DNA from: Flavobacteriales bacterium UBA4466 | GTDB lineage: Bacteria; Bacteroidota; Bacteroidia; Flavobacteriales_D; Sanyastnellaceae | DNA length: 61,848 bases | Assembly: GCA_905182895.1 (NCBI GenBank) | Contig: CAJJDD010000019.1 | Coordinates: forward strand, 1 to 61,848 | Reading direction: 5' to 3' | Part shown: positions 10,495 through 22,061 of the stretch, in pieces | Layout: each line of letters starts with the position of its first letter | Position numbering within the stretch: position 1 is the stretch's first letter | Notes under the pieces: generated by a model | What the model was told of the DNA's origin: nothing | Databases searched by the model: none | What the model saw: only the letters and a program-made list of their open reading frames with translations | Position numbers and translations under genes: made by a program

Positions 10495-13400
10495 TTAAAA
10501 TGATAGATTAACACCTAATCTGATAGTTCTAGGAGAAGCTATGTTTCGGTAATCGTTTGTATATGCGTTGTATAAATCAACAAAAGCTTCAGAATCATTC
10601 TGACTTTGAATATTCTGCTCTGCAGTTGGTGAAGCTAACCATCCGTCATCATCAGGAGTACCTGTAAATCTATAAACGCCTATAATGTTTCTTACATTAA
10701 GTAGATTATTAACAAGTAAGTAAACGTTTAGGTTAACTGTTTTAGCTTCGTCTCCCTCTTTGTTATTTAAGTTAAGAGTGAAGTTCTTATCTGCTTGGAA
10801 GCTTGTATTCACCAACCATGGTAATCTAGAACCGTTGATAGAGCCTTTAGTAGCAGGACTTAGCTCTCCAGTGATAGGCGTCGCTAATTCTTGAGCAGTA
10901 TAGGGAGTTCCAGAACCTAAGTCTCCAACTAAGTTAATTCCAAAGTCTGCCAGTATAGGCTTCCCGAATACCATAGGGCCGTTATAATCTTTCTTGCTAC
11001 CATATCTATAATCCATAGTTAAAACGAATCGATGTCTTTGATCTCTACTTGTAGGATTGGTTGTTCTTAAGTTAGGTAGTCCTTGATTAATCAGTGCGAG
11101 AGTAGATTCAGTATTACTTCCTGTTCCATCTGCAAACTGAAGTGTGTAGGAAGCATTTAATCTTATGTTTCCTGTTCTTCTCAAGTCATAGTTCATAGTT
11201 AAACCTTTTACAGTTCCAAAATCTATGTTACCAAATGCACGATACTGCCTAGGGTAAGCAGCTGTAAAATTTCTAACTTGGATATCATCTCTCTGCTCTC
11301 TATAAAATGCAGATATTTTTAGTGATGATGTCTTTGATAACACCTGTTGGAATCCAAGTTCGTAATCGATAGTTTTGGATGGTTTTAAATCAGGGTTGTT
11401 AATTAAGTCGTTCTGATTTGCTATGAAAAAGTAATCAGTGGGGTTGAAAATATTACTCGAAGTTGGTCTTTGTGTAAACTCTAAAACAAAGAATAGAGCT
11501 TCATCTGAGATAGGGAATGAAAAAGCAATTCTTGGCATAATGTTCACTTGAGGGGTGTAATCTTTAAAGGCATCCGAATTTAAGGCTGCATCCCCGTTTC
11601 CTACTAGATATGGCGCGGAAACCCAGTGGACGATTGCAGAGCATTAACAGGATTATCTACTACTGTTCCAGCGGCATTGTACCATGTGTCTCCATCTCTG
11701 TATCCTACAACGCTTGTAGGCTCATTTGGATTATCTACATAAACGACGTAGTCATTGCCTATGTTTCCTGGTACTGATCCTATGTCATTTCCTCCAATCT
11801 GGTTATCAGTTTCACCTAAAGTAATAGCTTGGCCAACGACATAAGGGTCTTTTAGAACTTTTTGGTTAGCATCGAATCTATCTATTCTTACACCTACATT
11901 GAAAATGATATCATCAAAAGCAAACTTGTCCATAAGGAAACCAGAAATGTAAATTGGTTCATATGCACCTATTGATCTGGTAAATTCGTCATCTTCCTTA
12001 TCGTTAAAGAAATCATCTAGAGATGGTCTAGTCCCTTTTATTCTGTTTCCTAAATGATCAAAGCCATAATAAGAAACCAGGTTATTCCCTCCGTTAAGTA
12101 ATTCGTCAGGTGAAAAGAAGGATAAGTCAAATGCATCAGGATCGAGTGCATCTATATTGATGTAGTCTGACCCATCCTGAGATAGACCTAAAGATTCCCG
12201 TAGGTTTCTACTGAGAGATGATTGGTTTTCACCAACTAATGTATTATAGGTTATGTAAGAAATAGAACCAACATTATCTATACTTGATATGTCTGCAGTG
12301 TTAATTTCAGTAACATGACTATTAGCATTTAGCCTAGCTAAATTCCATAATCCAACAGGAGCTAGACCGTAAAAAGCATCCTTCCGTTGCTCATACTCAA
12401 ACCCGATTTGGATAGCGTGATTCCCTACGTCTGCAGAACCAGATCCAGTAAACCTAATTTGAGATTGAAACTGCTTTTGGAAAGTATTTGCAGGTGTTCC
12501 GATGTAGTTCCACAAGCCATACGTTTCGTTTATTTCCTGTCCATTTTGTATTGCTCCACCGTTTTGAACTGAGATTAAGCTGCCATATGGGCTATTTAAG
12601 CTAGAGTTATAATTAGAAGGTAAAGAAAGGTTATTAAGAATATTATTGAGTTGTAAATCTGTCAGGATTTCATCTGGAAGTCCAGAGAAATACTGTGAAT
12701 TAATGGCTGAGGCACTAGGATTAAACTCACTGGGTGAATAAGTGACATTTACTTGTTCGTTGTTACCAGTTTGCTCCCAAATGTATAGGTTCTCAGCAGT
12801 AGGCTCATAAAAATTTCTTCTATCGATCTGAAAATCTCCAACATGACCGTACCTAAAAAAGTTGTCTTTATGTTTCTCATCTTGAACCGACACAGTATTT
12901 TGCGAATAATCTACCATCAACGTATAGTATATGTTACTCACATTACTTGAAGATTCTTGACTGTTTTCAAAGCGCTGGCTAAACTTTCCGTATGCTCTCC
13001 AGTCTAAGTTTTGCTGGAGAGAATTGTTATCGGAGTTCATGAGCATGTTGTCATAAGAAAAGTTGTTCCGAGATAGAAACGAACCAGAACCACCGAATGA
13101 TAAATTTACAGTAGGAGTTGTAGCAACATCGAATTTAGCAGTAAGTGAAGCTTGTTGTACACCTACATTTTGTCTAGTGGCTAATGTTTCTATATCCTCT
13201 GTTCTTAAATAATCCGCATTGCTAAGAGTACCACTTGGGGTGCCGTCAGGTCCGTAGTTCACTCTAAGTGGGTTACTGATAAGACTCTCTCTAGCTCCTT
13301 GTTTTAGAAAAGGAACGCCATCAAAAGTTGGTCTGGGATCTACTTGACTATTGTAGTTACCAGACAAGAAGAATCCAAGGAGAGGCTTGTCTTTAGTGCC

Positions 13401-14226
13401 GTCAGCATTCTTTTTAAATAAAATAGGACCAGACAGGTACCCCTCTACGAGGTTATAACCAAACTTGTCCAAACCACTAGCAGATTGTCCATTTTTAAAC
13501 CCTGAAGAAAGAATGTCTATTCCTCCGTAATAGAAGGCTGAAGCTCCTCTTGTTGTAATAGCTAATAATACCACCCGTAGCATCTCCATAATTAGCGGGA
13601 ACACCACCTGTCATTACAGAGACTTCTTCTAGGGCAGCCTTAGGGAGATTTGTAGATCCTCTCACTTTAATTCCATCTATGTAGTAGAAAGTCCCCGATG
13701 ACCGAGATCCTCTAACAGAAAGTCCGTCCGTACCTGCTCCACTTACACCAGCTACTGTAGAGGCTATAGAAGCAGCACTTCGGCCTGGCATTTTTGATAA
13801 ATCTTCTCGAGTTACTGTTCCACCAGATGATCCTCCATCTTTATCTATTAGAGGAACGGCATAATCAATTACCACGGCCTCTTCTAAATCTATTCCGTCT
13901 GACTCGGTTAACTTGGCGTCTAAGAAATTTGTTTTATTAGATTTTACTACAAATCCGTTTACTCTTGTAATGGTGTATCCCACAAAAGAGAATTCAACAT
14001 TATAAGTTCCGGCATCGATAGGTTTTATGGTAAAATTCCCATTAAAATCAGTTGTTGAACCATTTACTTGGTTTCCGTTCAAATAAACGATGACGTTACA
14101 GAAAGGAACTCCTTCGCCATTAGCGGCATCTGTAACTTTCCCTTTGACAGCTCCTCCTCCTTGCTGCGCAAAGGTGAATCCGGATGCTACAAGTAGGACA
14201 AATAAACTGAGGTAATACTTTCTCAT
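10495..14226 (-). CDS. TonB-dependent receptor with CarboxypepD_reg domain, frame broken
   Basis: Outer-membrane receptor of about 1,240 residues energised by TonB; the substrate is unknown. The start is MRKYYLSLFVLLVASGFTFA at 14226, a clean signal peptide; the frame also has an ATG 14 codons upstream that would spoil it. A CarboxypepD_reg-like domain follows (GAVKGKVTDAANGEGVPF, GYTITRVNG). Then comes a plug with KMPGRSAASIASTVAGV and GLSVRGSRSSGTFYYIDGIKV, then a long barrel ending in IRLGVNLSF with the terminal aromatic residue. Frames switch near 13560 and twice around 11550-11640. It is first in the TonB / T9SS cargo / PorV-like row. The large barrel with Asn- and Tyr-rich loops resembles the oar-like TonB proteins of Bacteroidota. 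Confidence 0.85.
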
Positions 14227-14274
14227 TATTCGGTTTGGTTTAGGTTTGGAGTAAAAATTTTCTCGCACGAGGGC

Positions 14275-14283
14275 GTAAATATA
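14275..14283 (-). promoter_or_regulatory. Possible -7 box for the TonB operon
   Basis: Reads TATATTTAC on the minus strand, one base from the Bacteroidota -7 consensus TAnnTTTG, about 49 bp before the TonB receptor ATG. No clear -33 TTTG lies at the usual distance. The rest of the gap up to 14477 shows nothing recognisable. Confidence 0.3.
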
Positions 14284-14477
14284 GAAATTTTTGGGGTCGT
14301 GAAAGGCACAAAGATTTCTTACCGCTCTATTTTTGTTTGAAAGTTAGGAATCCTAAAAATATCCTTGCGTAAGAATGGACTTTAACTTCCGTTAACAAAT
14401 GTACGAATAGCGGAGGGTTCAGTGGGTATTGAATTGTTCAAAACAAATCAATTATTATACAAGTCTCACCACTATTT

Positions 14478-14786
14478 TTATTTTTGTCTGAACCATCTTT
14501 TGTAAAAAGGAAGCTTTTTTTTACCGGCATTGATCATGCTTTTGTTTCTAGTTTGCTTCATCCTCTTGCGGGTTTTTTTGTCTTGTATGCTCTCGTGCTT
14601 GTCCCTTCCGCTGTTATAAGCAGCCCTTTTTTCTTCTTTGTTTGACTTAGTCTTAGCTCCGTCATTTGGCATCTCTGTTTTTCTATTCTTTTTGCGTTTA
14701 TTCTGCCCAGCCGCTTTTGTTGGCGTTGCAAAGCAGAAAAAAACAAGAACTAGAGCGGAGTATAAACCGATTCTTAAATGACTCAT
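14478..14786 (-). CDS. Small basic secreted hypothetical protein
   Basis: A 102-residue protein with a signal peptide (IGLYSALVLVFFCFATPTKA) and then an extremely Lys/Arg-rich mature part (NKRKKNRKTEMP, KKTRKRMKQTRNKS, KKKLPFYKRWFRQK). I do not recognise a family; the composition suggests binding to an acidic polymer or cell-surface polysaccharide, which is only inference. It shares the stop/start boundary with the upstream secreted protein (14786), so the two are probably cotranscribed. A GCGTTGCAA copy at 14723-14731 falls inside the signal-peptide coding region. Confidence 0.6.
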   Translation of the reverse strand: MSHLRIGLYSALVLVFFCFATPTKAAGQNKRKKNRKTEMPNDGAKTKSNKEEKRAAYNSGRDKHESIQDKKTRKRMKQTRNKSMINAGKKKLPFYKRWFRQK

Positions 14787-15632
14787 TAATATAAGGTGTA
14801 AGTGAATTTTGTGATTTTTATGTGGTTGTTTTCTGTGTTCTGAAGTATGGTCGAATCAATCCAGCCTTTGGAGTTGTAGATGAATTCTAATCTTTTTATA
14901 CAGGATTCGTTTTGCCAGGTTTCTATTTTTTTAATTACGTCATGTTTATCATAAAAATAGTTGAATTGTTTTTCAGTTCCATTTACTTTTATCCAAACCT
15001 CTGAGGCTAGACCTGATTCATTGTAGGTGTAGGATTTTACAGTTTTCTTTTTGGATAGCTTGTACTCAAGCGTTTCGTTAAGTATCAACTTACAAATTTA
15101 TTTTCTGCATACTCGCTTTAGTAGCTTGTTGCAGGTCAAGGCTAATCCTAAAACCATAATACAAGATAACTGTGTTTATAAGAGTGCTGTCCAGTGTTTT
15201 GCTAGTTGTTTCGTTGGGGTAGTTTTCGCTTCTGTAGGTGTGTATGTAGGTTGTGTCGGTGTAGTAAGTGTAATACTTCTTGAAGTAACCAACTTCGTCT
15301 TTTTGTGTGCTTGTGACGATCCTACCTTCTTTGTATTGGCTTAGATTGTGGGTGGTGAGTTCTAGGTTAACTAGTTTTTTTCTATTGTAATATTCAGTTT
15401 GGAATCCTATTGAGTCGAATTGGAAGTATTTTTTATCGGTGGACGGTTGAATTTTTTGACTTGGGTTTTTACTAGAAAGTTCAGCATCTATTCTTTTTAT
15501 TTTCTTCTGGGTTATAAAGTCTTGTTGGAATGAATATTCTAGAACTCCATCCCATGAAATGGTTGGGATGATGACTTGACACGACCCGTGAAGACAACTA
15601 ATAGATAGAAGGAGTAGTGTAAATAACTTCAT
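14786..15632 (-). CDS. Secreted hypothetical protein with YD-like repeats, one frame break
   Basis: About 281 residues after joining two frames near 15088. A signal peptide opens it ([19 protein letters not shown]; the final Cys could also be a lipobox). The C-terminal half has repeated Tyr/Asn/Gly turns (SYTYNESGLASEV, FNYFYDKHDVIKKIE, EFIYNSKGWIDSTI) like the YD or wall-associated repeats that form beta-structures. Its start codon overlaps the stop of the thioredoxin-fold gene (TAATG), so it is translated from the same message. The function is unknown. Confidence 0.55.
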
Positions 15633-17646
15633 TAGTTGATTTGTTTTAGGGCGTCCGTAACAAGTTTAACTGGAAGTTGACATGTTTTATTCTGACAAAC
15701 AAATATTGTTTCTTCTTCAAAAAATTTATTTTCTAATAGGGGTAAATCAGATTTTTTTTCTGCACCTAAGATGAGTTTATTCGGGATGTAGGTTTTTCTC
15801 AGTTCTATGGTTAAGGCCCTGAAGTTTTTTCCGGTTGCCGCTATTTCATAGAAAGGATATGTCTCATAGAGATAAAGCCTTAACCAATTGCTGTAGGACT
15901 GTCCGTATTCAATATGGGGTAATATATTGGAGAGCATTTGTTTTCCTGTTTTTTCGAATTCTTGGTTATAGGTTAGTTTGGACAGTATGAATAGATTGTG
16001 AGCCATTACTGAATTGCTGGCGGGAATTACATTGTCTGAATTTTCCTGCTTTTTAGCTATGAGCTGTTCGTCTTTATTGGATTTAAACCAAAACATGCCA
16101 GATTCTTCATCTAAAAAATGCTTTACAGTGTAGTGCATTAAAGCTTCAGCTTGAGAGATGTAGCTTTCATCGAAGGTGGATTGGTACATTTTTAAAAGTG
16201 CGCTTATGGTGAATGCATAATCTTCTAAATAACCATTTATACTGCTCTTTCCGTCTTTGTGAAGGTGGAATAATCCTTCGTCTTCGGTGATTAAATTGGT
16301 GAATATGAATTTCATTTGCTGCTCGGCTACTTTTAAATACTGTTCATCCTCGAGTGCTATGTAGGCATCTAAATAGGCTTCTATCATCAGCATATTCCAA
16401 GAAGTCAATATTTTATCATCTAATCCCGGGCGTATTCTAGTTTCTCTTCTAGCGAGTAGTTTAGATTTTATGAGTTCTAATTTATTTCCAAGAGTACTGT
16501 CTTCTGTTAACATGTCGTCAGAGTTTTCATCCATTAAAAGAATGTAGTTCCCATGTTCCCAGAGGCCCTTATTATTCAAGTTATAGAACTCTTTTGCGAG
16601 TTCAAACTCCTCAGGCGTCAGAGCTTCTTTGAGCTCTTCTTTTTTCCAAACGTAGAATTTCCCTTCTTCTCCTTCGGAGTCTGCATCTAGTGCGCTGTAA
16701 AAACCTCCATTTTTATTGGTGAGTTCTCTTTTTATAAACGCTAGGGTTTCTTGAACTATTTTTTTATATCTTGGGTTTTGTGTGGCTGTGAATGCTTGGG
16801 AGTATAGTGACACGAGTTGTGCATTATCATAGAGCATTTTTTCGAAGTGCGGAGCTTTCCATAGTTCATCGGTGCTGTATCTAGCGAATCCTCCTCCAAT
16901 TTGATCATAGATCCCACCTAAGCCATTTGGTCTAGTGTTGTAGACACGAAGTCCATAGATTCTTGGTCTCCCGATAGGAATGCGTATTCTAGAAGGAACT
17001 GATAATTATTTGGAAGCGGAAATTTGGGTGCTCTGTTTGGCCCTCCTTTTTTTCTATCCCAGTATTTGGACCATTCATTTACTTTCTGTGCTAAAAATTC
17101 TACTTTTGTTTCTAACGGGTCTTCATTTCTAGTTATGAGTTCGGATTGTTGAATTCCTGCGGTTAAGTTTTTAGCATACTCTTCTAGTTTAATAGGGTCG
17201 TTTTCTTTTAATCCTTGAAGTGAAGTAAGGGTTTGCTGCCATTTATCTTTGGGGAAGTAAGTCCCACCATATACAGGCCTTCCATCTGGAAGAGCGAAAC
17301 AGTTTAACGGCCAGCCTCCGCTTCCAGTCATAAGTTGAACTGCATTCATGTAAACTTGGTCTACATCTGGTCGTTCTTCACGGTCTACTTTAATGTTTAT
17401 GAAGTTTTTATTCATCATTTCAGCGGTGAGTGAATCCTCAAAGCTTTCATGCTCCATGACGTGACACCAGTGACATGCGCTGTAGCCAATACTGATAAGA
17501 ACTAGTTTGTTTTCTTTTTCTGCTTTTTCAAAAGCTTCGTCACCCCAAGGGTACCATTCTACGGGGTTATGTGCATGCTGAAGGAGGTACGGACTGCTTT
17601 CATTTATGAGCTTGTTCGTGCAATAGCAGCATTTAGCAGAAACCAA
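15632..17646 (-). CDS. YyaL-type thioredoxin-domain / six-hairpin protein, frame broken
   Basis: Member of the DUF255 thioredoxin-fold family (bacterial YyaL, animal SPATA20), about 670 residues. The N-terminus has [19 protein letters not shown] and the redox-like motif [18 protein letters not shown], followed by [14 protein letters not shown] and [10 protein letters not shown]. The C-terminal part is an alpha/alpha barrel-like region with [21 protein letters not shown] segment in another frame joins the halves around 16840-16920 (the expected [17 protein letters not shown]-type motif is there). The start is uncertain: no clean ATG precedes NKLINE in frame, and an ATG in another frame at about 17637 may be the true start after one indel. 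The exact biochemical role is not established. Confidence 0.85.
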
Positions 17647-17823
17647 ACAACTACTTACTTTGGCGATGACCTCCCGGTTCTAGAACTCGACTTGTCTGAT
17701 CCCCTAACTGCGGATGACTTGATCGTTACGGGTAGCGTATTTGTAAATGAGTTTTCAAGAATGGATCTTGACCAAACTAAGCTCTCGGGTACTTACGAGT
17801 TTGATGGAGACCGCTTCATCTGA
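17569..17823 (+). CDS. Possible small hypothetical protein upstream of glyA
   Basis: The first 25 or so codons of this 84-codon frame are antisense to the start of the thioredoxin-fold gene and are probably not translated. From about 17650 the composition is protein-like: [20 protein letters not shown], then [23 protein letters not shown] know of no family for it. It ends 34 bp before glyA. Either it is a small real gene with a later or lost start, or chance. Without it this would simply be the divergent promoter region. Confidence 0.25.
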   Translation: MCMLKEVRTAFIYELVRAIAAFSRNQTTTYFGDDLPVLELDLSDPLTADDLIVTGSVFVNEFSRMDLDQTKLSGTYEFDGDRFI

Positions 17824-17833
17824 CAGCTATTTT

Positions 17834-17849
17834 TACCACTTAAATGGTA
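17834..17849 (+). other. Inverted repeat in the glyA leader
   Basis: TACCA and TGGTA flank CTTAAA nine bases before the glyA ATG. It could be a small hairpin or an operator, but it is short and has no supporting second copy. Confidence 0.25.
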
Positions 17850-17857
17850 GCCAGTAA

Positions 17858-19135
17858 ATGACATTTTCAGATTCACGAATTTTCGATTTAATTTCACAGG
17901 AAAAACAGAGACAGGTAGAGGGTATAGAACTCATAGCAAGTGAGAATTTCGTGTCTGAACAAGTGATGAGAGCGATGGGTTCAGAACTCACCAATAAGTA
18001 CGCTGAAGGTCTTCCTGGTAAACGATATTATGGAGGATGTGAGATAGTGGATCAGGTGGAGCAGTTGGCTATTGATCGAATAAAGAAACTTTTTGATTGT
18101 AAATTTGCTAATGTTCAGCCACATTCAGGAGCCAATGCCAATGCTGCAGTTATGCTGGCGTGCCTGAACCCCGGAGATTCTATTCTAGGATTTGATTTAA
18201 GTCATGGTGGCCATTTAACACACGGTTCCTCTGTAAATTATAGCGGTAAGCTATATAGCCCTCATTTCTATGGGGTGGATGAGGAGACGGGTGTCGTGGA
18301 CATGGATAAAGTAGAAGCTAAGGCTAAAGAGGTTCTTCCGAAAATGATTATTTGTGGTGCATCTGCGTATAGCAGAGATTGGGATTATGCTAGATTCAGG
18401 AGTATTGCTGATGAAGTAGGCGCTGTGTTATTGGCTGATGTTTCTCATCCCTCAGGATTAATAGCAGCTGGGTTGTTAAATGATCCTATGCCTCACTGCC
18501 ATATGGTAACCACTACTACACATAAGACGTTAAGAGGACCAAGAGGAGGTTTAATAATGATCGGAAAGGATTTTGATAATCCTTATGGTAAAACTACAAT
18601 GAAGGGTGTAGTTAGAAAAATGTCAAGCCTGTTGGATTCTGGAGTTTTTCCAGGCATGCAGGGAGGACCTTTGGAACATGTGATAGCTGCTAAGGCTGTA
18701 GCGTTTCATGAGGCATTACAACCGTCTTTTAAATTATACGGTAAACAGGTGATGAGTAACGCTTCTGTTTTGGCTGATTCATTAGTTGATTTAGGGTATA
18801 AAATTATATCTGGAGGTACGAGTAATCATTCTATGCTTATAGATTTAAGGTCTAAAAACATTACAGGAAAGGCGGCAGAAAAAGCGTTAGTGGCTGCTGA
18901 TATTACAGTGAATAAAAACATGGTTCCTTTCGATGATAAATCTCCATTCGTTACTAGTGGAATGAGATTAGGAACGCCTGCAATCACTACTAGAGGAGCT
19001 GTGGAGGCGGACATGGAAATGGTAGCTCAGCTTATAGATAAAGTGATTACAAATCACGAAAATGCTTCAGTTATATCTGAGGTAAAGAAAAGTGTAAATG
19101 AAATGATGACGAGCCGTCCTTTGTTTAAGGCTTAA
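17858..19135 (+). CDS. glyA: Serine hydroxymethyltransferase
   Basis: PLP enzyme that interconverts serine and glycine and supplies methylene-tetrahydrofolate to ThyA and purine synthesis. The 425-residue length is normal and the frame is intact. Conserved blocks are [17 protein letters not shown], the tyrosine block [25 protein letters not shown], the [12 protein letters not shown] strand and the PLP lysine at about residue 223 in [15 protein letters not shown]. It is transcribed alone on the plus strand between two minus-strand groups and overlaps the 3' end of the OstA-like gene by 4 bp. Confidence 0.97.
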   Translation: MTFSDSRIFDLISQEKQRQVEGIELIASENFVSEQVMRAMGSELTNKYAEGLPGKRYYGGCEIVDQVEQLAIDRIKKLFDCKFANVQPHSGANANAAVMLACLNPGDSILGFDLSHGGHLTHGSSVNYSGKLYSPHFYGVDEETGVVDMDKVEAKAKEVLPKMIICGASAYSRDWDYARFRSIADEVGAVLLADVSHPSGLIAAGLLNDPMPHCHMVTTTTHKTLRGPRGGLIMIGKDFDNPYGKTTMKGVVRKMSSLLDSGVFPGMQGGPLEHVIAAKAVAFHEALQPSFKLYGKQVMSNASVLADSLVDLGYKIISGGTSNHSMLIDLRSKNITGKAAEKALVAADITVNKNMVPFDDKSPFVTSGMRLGTPAITTRGAVEADMEMVAQLIDKVITNHENASVISEVKKSVNEMMTSRPLFKA

Positions 19136-20631
19136 TCTTCGGGAAAAAGGTTATGCCGGTCTTTAGGCCTCTTTTCTATATGCCACTTGAAATCTTTTAG
19201 TTTTTCATCACTCGTTACTGCTTGAGTGATAGGTAGCATGGCTCCCTTGGGTTTGGTAAGGAATTTAATTCTTTCTATAGAGCTGTCTTTCATAAAGATA
19301 ACTATATCACTACAGTCTATTTTATTTACGCTTGATATGGAGCTTAGTCCATTGTTTTCTTGGATGGGGTAGTAGACAGCTTGACCATTTCCTAGCATAT
19401 CGAGCTTGTAGAGTTCATTGTCATTGAAGTGGCCTACCAATTCTCTTCCTTTAATCTGATCGAATTTTCCTGCTCCTTTATCGCTGCTGATGAAGGCGTT
19501 TTTTTTGGCGAGTAATTGATGAACGTTCCCGCCTTTCATTTTTATCGAAATGGTATCAGCGGCCATCTGATTAGCTTCATTCCAGACGATAGGTTCATAA
19601 AACATCTGAATTAGGCTATCACTATTTAACCAGACTAATGAATCTGCTTTTCCTTGGATGTCAGTTTTGTAAAACTTAACTCTGTTAAAAGCTCTAATAA
19701 TGTTCTGGCCTATGGAGTCGCTTACTGCGAGTAATGTGTCTGCATGAAGGAAGAGCGAGTCTTTCTCGAAGTCTTGGATGTATACTGCTTTTCCAACTAC
19801 GAAGGATGAGTCATTTAACTGGTCATGAAAACCGTACTCTCCCGTAATGGTGAATTTATCCACAGAATCAGAAATTATTACGTTTCTAAAAGCTTCTCCG
19901 TATTTCTTAGCCCCATCGTAAAACAAACTATCTCCTTTTATAAGGTGTTCTCCATTACTTATGTATGCGTTTTCGTTAAATTGGGATAGATTACTAAATG
20001 TATTGTACCATCCGTTTTCACAATATATAGAGTCTTCTCCTAGAATAGTTGTTGGCCCAAAGAAATAAGAGATTTCAGAGGCATTGTTATAATGAAGAGT
20101 ATCTGATTTTACTGTGTACTCGGGATTAGACAGAATTACATTTTCTCTGAAGTAGAACATTTCAATATCTGAATCATAGCTTCCGCTAGAACTAGTTAGT
20201 GTATTGTTGTTTTCTGTACTTGTTATGTCGCCTCCGTTGCTGTATGAGCCTATGCAGGTGTTTAGATCATAGTTCAGGTAATCCGTTTTAAGCGTCATGT
20301 CCTTGTCCTTAAAAAGAACATTGTCTCTAAGGATAGCCGACTCTGTAAGATAGGTGTAATCTATTTGGTCACCATAGAGATGTATGCTGTCACCTTGGTT
20401 TATGTGGATGTTATGAAAAGCAGTAAAGTTGTTGTTTTCGTAGACATAAGCACTATCGCATGAGAGTGTTACGTCATCAAAAGCTAATACTACAAGACCA
20501 ATAAGACGCTGAGCTCCTGGGGCTATAGCATCATCATATTCCCAGGTGTTTCCTTGAACAACTTCAACTTGGTTTTGCCCCAACAGAAGAAGTGGAGTCA
20601 GAATAATAAATATGGATATAAGTAGTTTCAC
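19132..20631 (-). CDS. OstA/LptA-like outer-membrane biogenesis protein
   Basis: A 499-residue protein with signal [18 protein letters not shown], followed by many short beta repeats of the OstA/LptA kind: [56 protein letters not shown]. Such jelly-roll repeats bridge lipopolysaccharide transport in the periplasm. Bacteroidota commonly encode long OstA-like proteins of this size, and their exact role beyond envelope assembly is not fixed. The frame is intact. It lies 19 bp after purA and converges with glyA. Confidence 0.75.
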   Translation of the reverse strand: MKLLISIFIILTPLLLLGQNQVEVVQGNTWEYDDAIAPGAQRLIGLVVLAFDDVTLSCDSAYVYENNNFTAFHNIHINQGDSIHLYGDQIDYTYLTESAILRDNVLFKDKDMTLKTDYLNYDLNTCIGSYSNGGDITSTENNNTLTSSSGSYDSDIEMFYFRENVILSNPEYTVKSDTLHYNNASEISYFFGPTTILGEDSIYCENGWYNTFSNLSQFNENAYISNGEHLIKGDSLFYDGAKKYGEAFRNVIISDSVDKFTITGEYGFHDQLNDSSFVVGKAVYIQDFEKDSLFLHADTLLAVSDSIGQNIIRAFNRVKFYKTDIQGKADSLVWLNSDSLIQMFYEPIVWNEANQMAADTISIKMKGGNVHQLLAKKNAFISSDKGAGKFDQIKGRELVGHFNDNELYKLDMLGNGQAVYYPIQENNGLSSISSVNKIDCSDIVIFMKDSSIERIKFLTKPKGAMLPITQAVTSDEKLKDFKWHIEKRPKDRHNLFPED

Positions 20632-20650
20632 TTTCGAATTAACGGCATAA

Positions 20651-21932
20651 TCATGCCAAAATTTCGTCTCTTAGAATAGTTTGGTTTCTATCTGGGCCCA
20701 CAGACACGATACTGATAGGTGTTTCTAGTACATCTTCTAAATAAGTAATGTAGTCCATTAGCTCTGGCGGAAACTCGTCAGTTGATGATATCTGAGTTAA
20801 ATCTTCAGACCATCCTTTCAGAGACTTGTACTCTGGAATCATCTGATCTGTTAGGTCAAAAGGAAGTTCATTTATCATCTGTTCTCCATGCTGATAAGCT
20901 GTACAGACTTTCACTTCTTTAAACGTGCTTAATACGTCAGCCTTGGTCATATGAAGTTCAGTGACACCATTTACCGTAATGGCATATTTTAATGCTGGAA
21001 TATCAATCCATCCGCACCTTCTAGGTCTGCCGGTAGTAGCTCCGAATTCGTGACCGATTTTTCTTAGCTCGTCACCTGTCTCATCGAAGAGCTCAGTAGG
21101 GAATGGTCCGCTTCCTACTCGAGTAGCGTAAGCTTTAAAAATCCCATAGACTCTTCCTATTTTATTAGGGGCTATTCCTAAACCGGTACAAGCTCCTGCA
21201 GCAGTAGTATTACTCGAGGTAACGAATGGGTAAGAACCAAAATCAATATCCAGTAGAGACCCTTGCGCGCCTTCAGCTAAGATTGATTTCCCTTGTTTTA
21301 GTAAAGCATTAATATAGTTTTCACTGTCTATTATAGGGAGTTTTTTTAAGGTTTCTAGGCTTTCGAACCATTCTGCCTCATTCTCTTTCACATCATAAGT
21401 GAAGTTGTCATATTGATTTAAAAGTCTGATGTGTTTTTCTACTAGTGCGTCATATTTTTCTTTGAAACCCTCCTTGAAGATGTCACCTACTCTAAGACCA
21501 TTTCTTCCGGTTTTATCCATGTAAGTAGGTCCTATCCCCTTTAAGAGTACTTCCAATCTTCGCTTTTCCTTTAGCATGCTCTGAGGCGGCGTCTAATAGC
21601 CTGTGCGTCGGAAGAATTAAATGCGCTTTCCTACTGATTTTTAATCTTTCAGAAACGGGGCAGTTTAATGCCTCTAGGGCAGTAATTTCTTTCTTGAAAA
21701 TAATAGGGTCTATTACTACTCCGTTTCCGATGATGTTTTCTTTTCCTTCATGAAAAATCCCACTAGGGATAGTGTGCAGAACGTGCTTAATGCCATCAAA
21801 TATGAGCGTGTGTCCAGCGTTAGGTCCACCCTGAAAACGTGCTATAACGTCATATTTAGGTGTTAATACATCTACAATTTTTCCTTTTCCTTCGTCTCCC
21901 CATTGGAGGCCTAATAAAACATCTACTTTCAT
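20651..21932 (-). CDS. purA: Adenylosuccinate synthase, one frame break
   Basis: Joins IMP and aspartate using GTP, the first step from IMP to AMP. The N-terminal P-loop-like GLQWGDEGKGKIVD, PNAGHT, and KTGRNGLRVGD, GAQGSLLDIDFGSYPFVTSS, TTGRPRRCGWID and SVGPDRNQTI are all present. The only break is at about 21536: removing one C from CCCC (G run on the coding strand) turns LKGDRTYLHG into LKGIGPTYMDK and gives a 426-residue enzyme of normal length. It has its own promoter (TAAGTTTG at 22002-22009) and a leader carrying GCGTTGCAACGC. Confidence 0.95.
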
Positions 21933-21966
21933 GCTGTTTGTTTATTTAGAGCTGCGGTTTTTTTAA

Positions 21967-21978
21967 GCGTTGCAACGC
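21967..21978. promoter_or_regulatory. Palindrome GCGTTGCAACGC in the purA leader
   Basis: Second perfect copy of the 12-bp palindrome also present before folA. It lies 35-46 bp before the purA ATG and about 20 bp downstream of the start point expected from the -7 box, so it would be in the 5' untranslated leader. Both full copies precede nucleotide or folate genes, but the half-site is scattered more widely. Confidence 0.45.
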
Positions 21979-22001
21979 AATTAAGTTTAAAAACAAGCGC
22001 G

Positions 22002-22009
22002 CAAACTTA
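22002..22009 (-). promoter_or_regulatory. Bacteroidota -7 box for purA
   Basis: TAAGTTTG on the minus strand matches TAnnTTTG exactly and sits about 70 bp before the purA ATG, in the gap after fur. No good -33 TTTG is visible. Confidence 0.5.
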
Positions 22010-22061
22010 GGGTTTAACTAGCTTTTAAGCCAGTTTTTAATGATGAACTTATCACCATTTG

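Noticed and set aside
12387-12572. Plus-strand frame inside the TonB receptor gene
   Set aside because: It is antisense to clear barrel sequence and has no family features. The same holds for plus-strand frames at 7399, 8963, 15051, 31993, 33010, 40214, 42236 and 53298.
22010-22061. Terminator after fur
   Set aside because: An imperfect 9-bp stem (AACTGGCTT / AAGCTAGTT) is present, but no U tract follows and the purA promoter overlaps the region.
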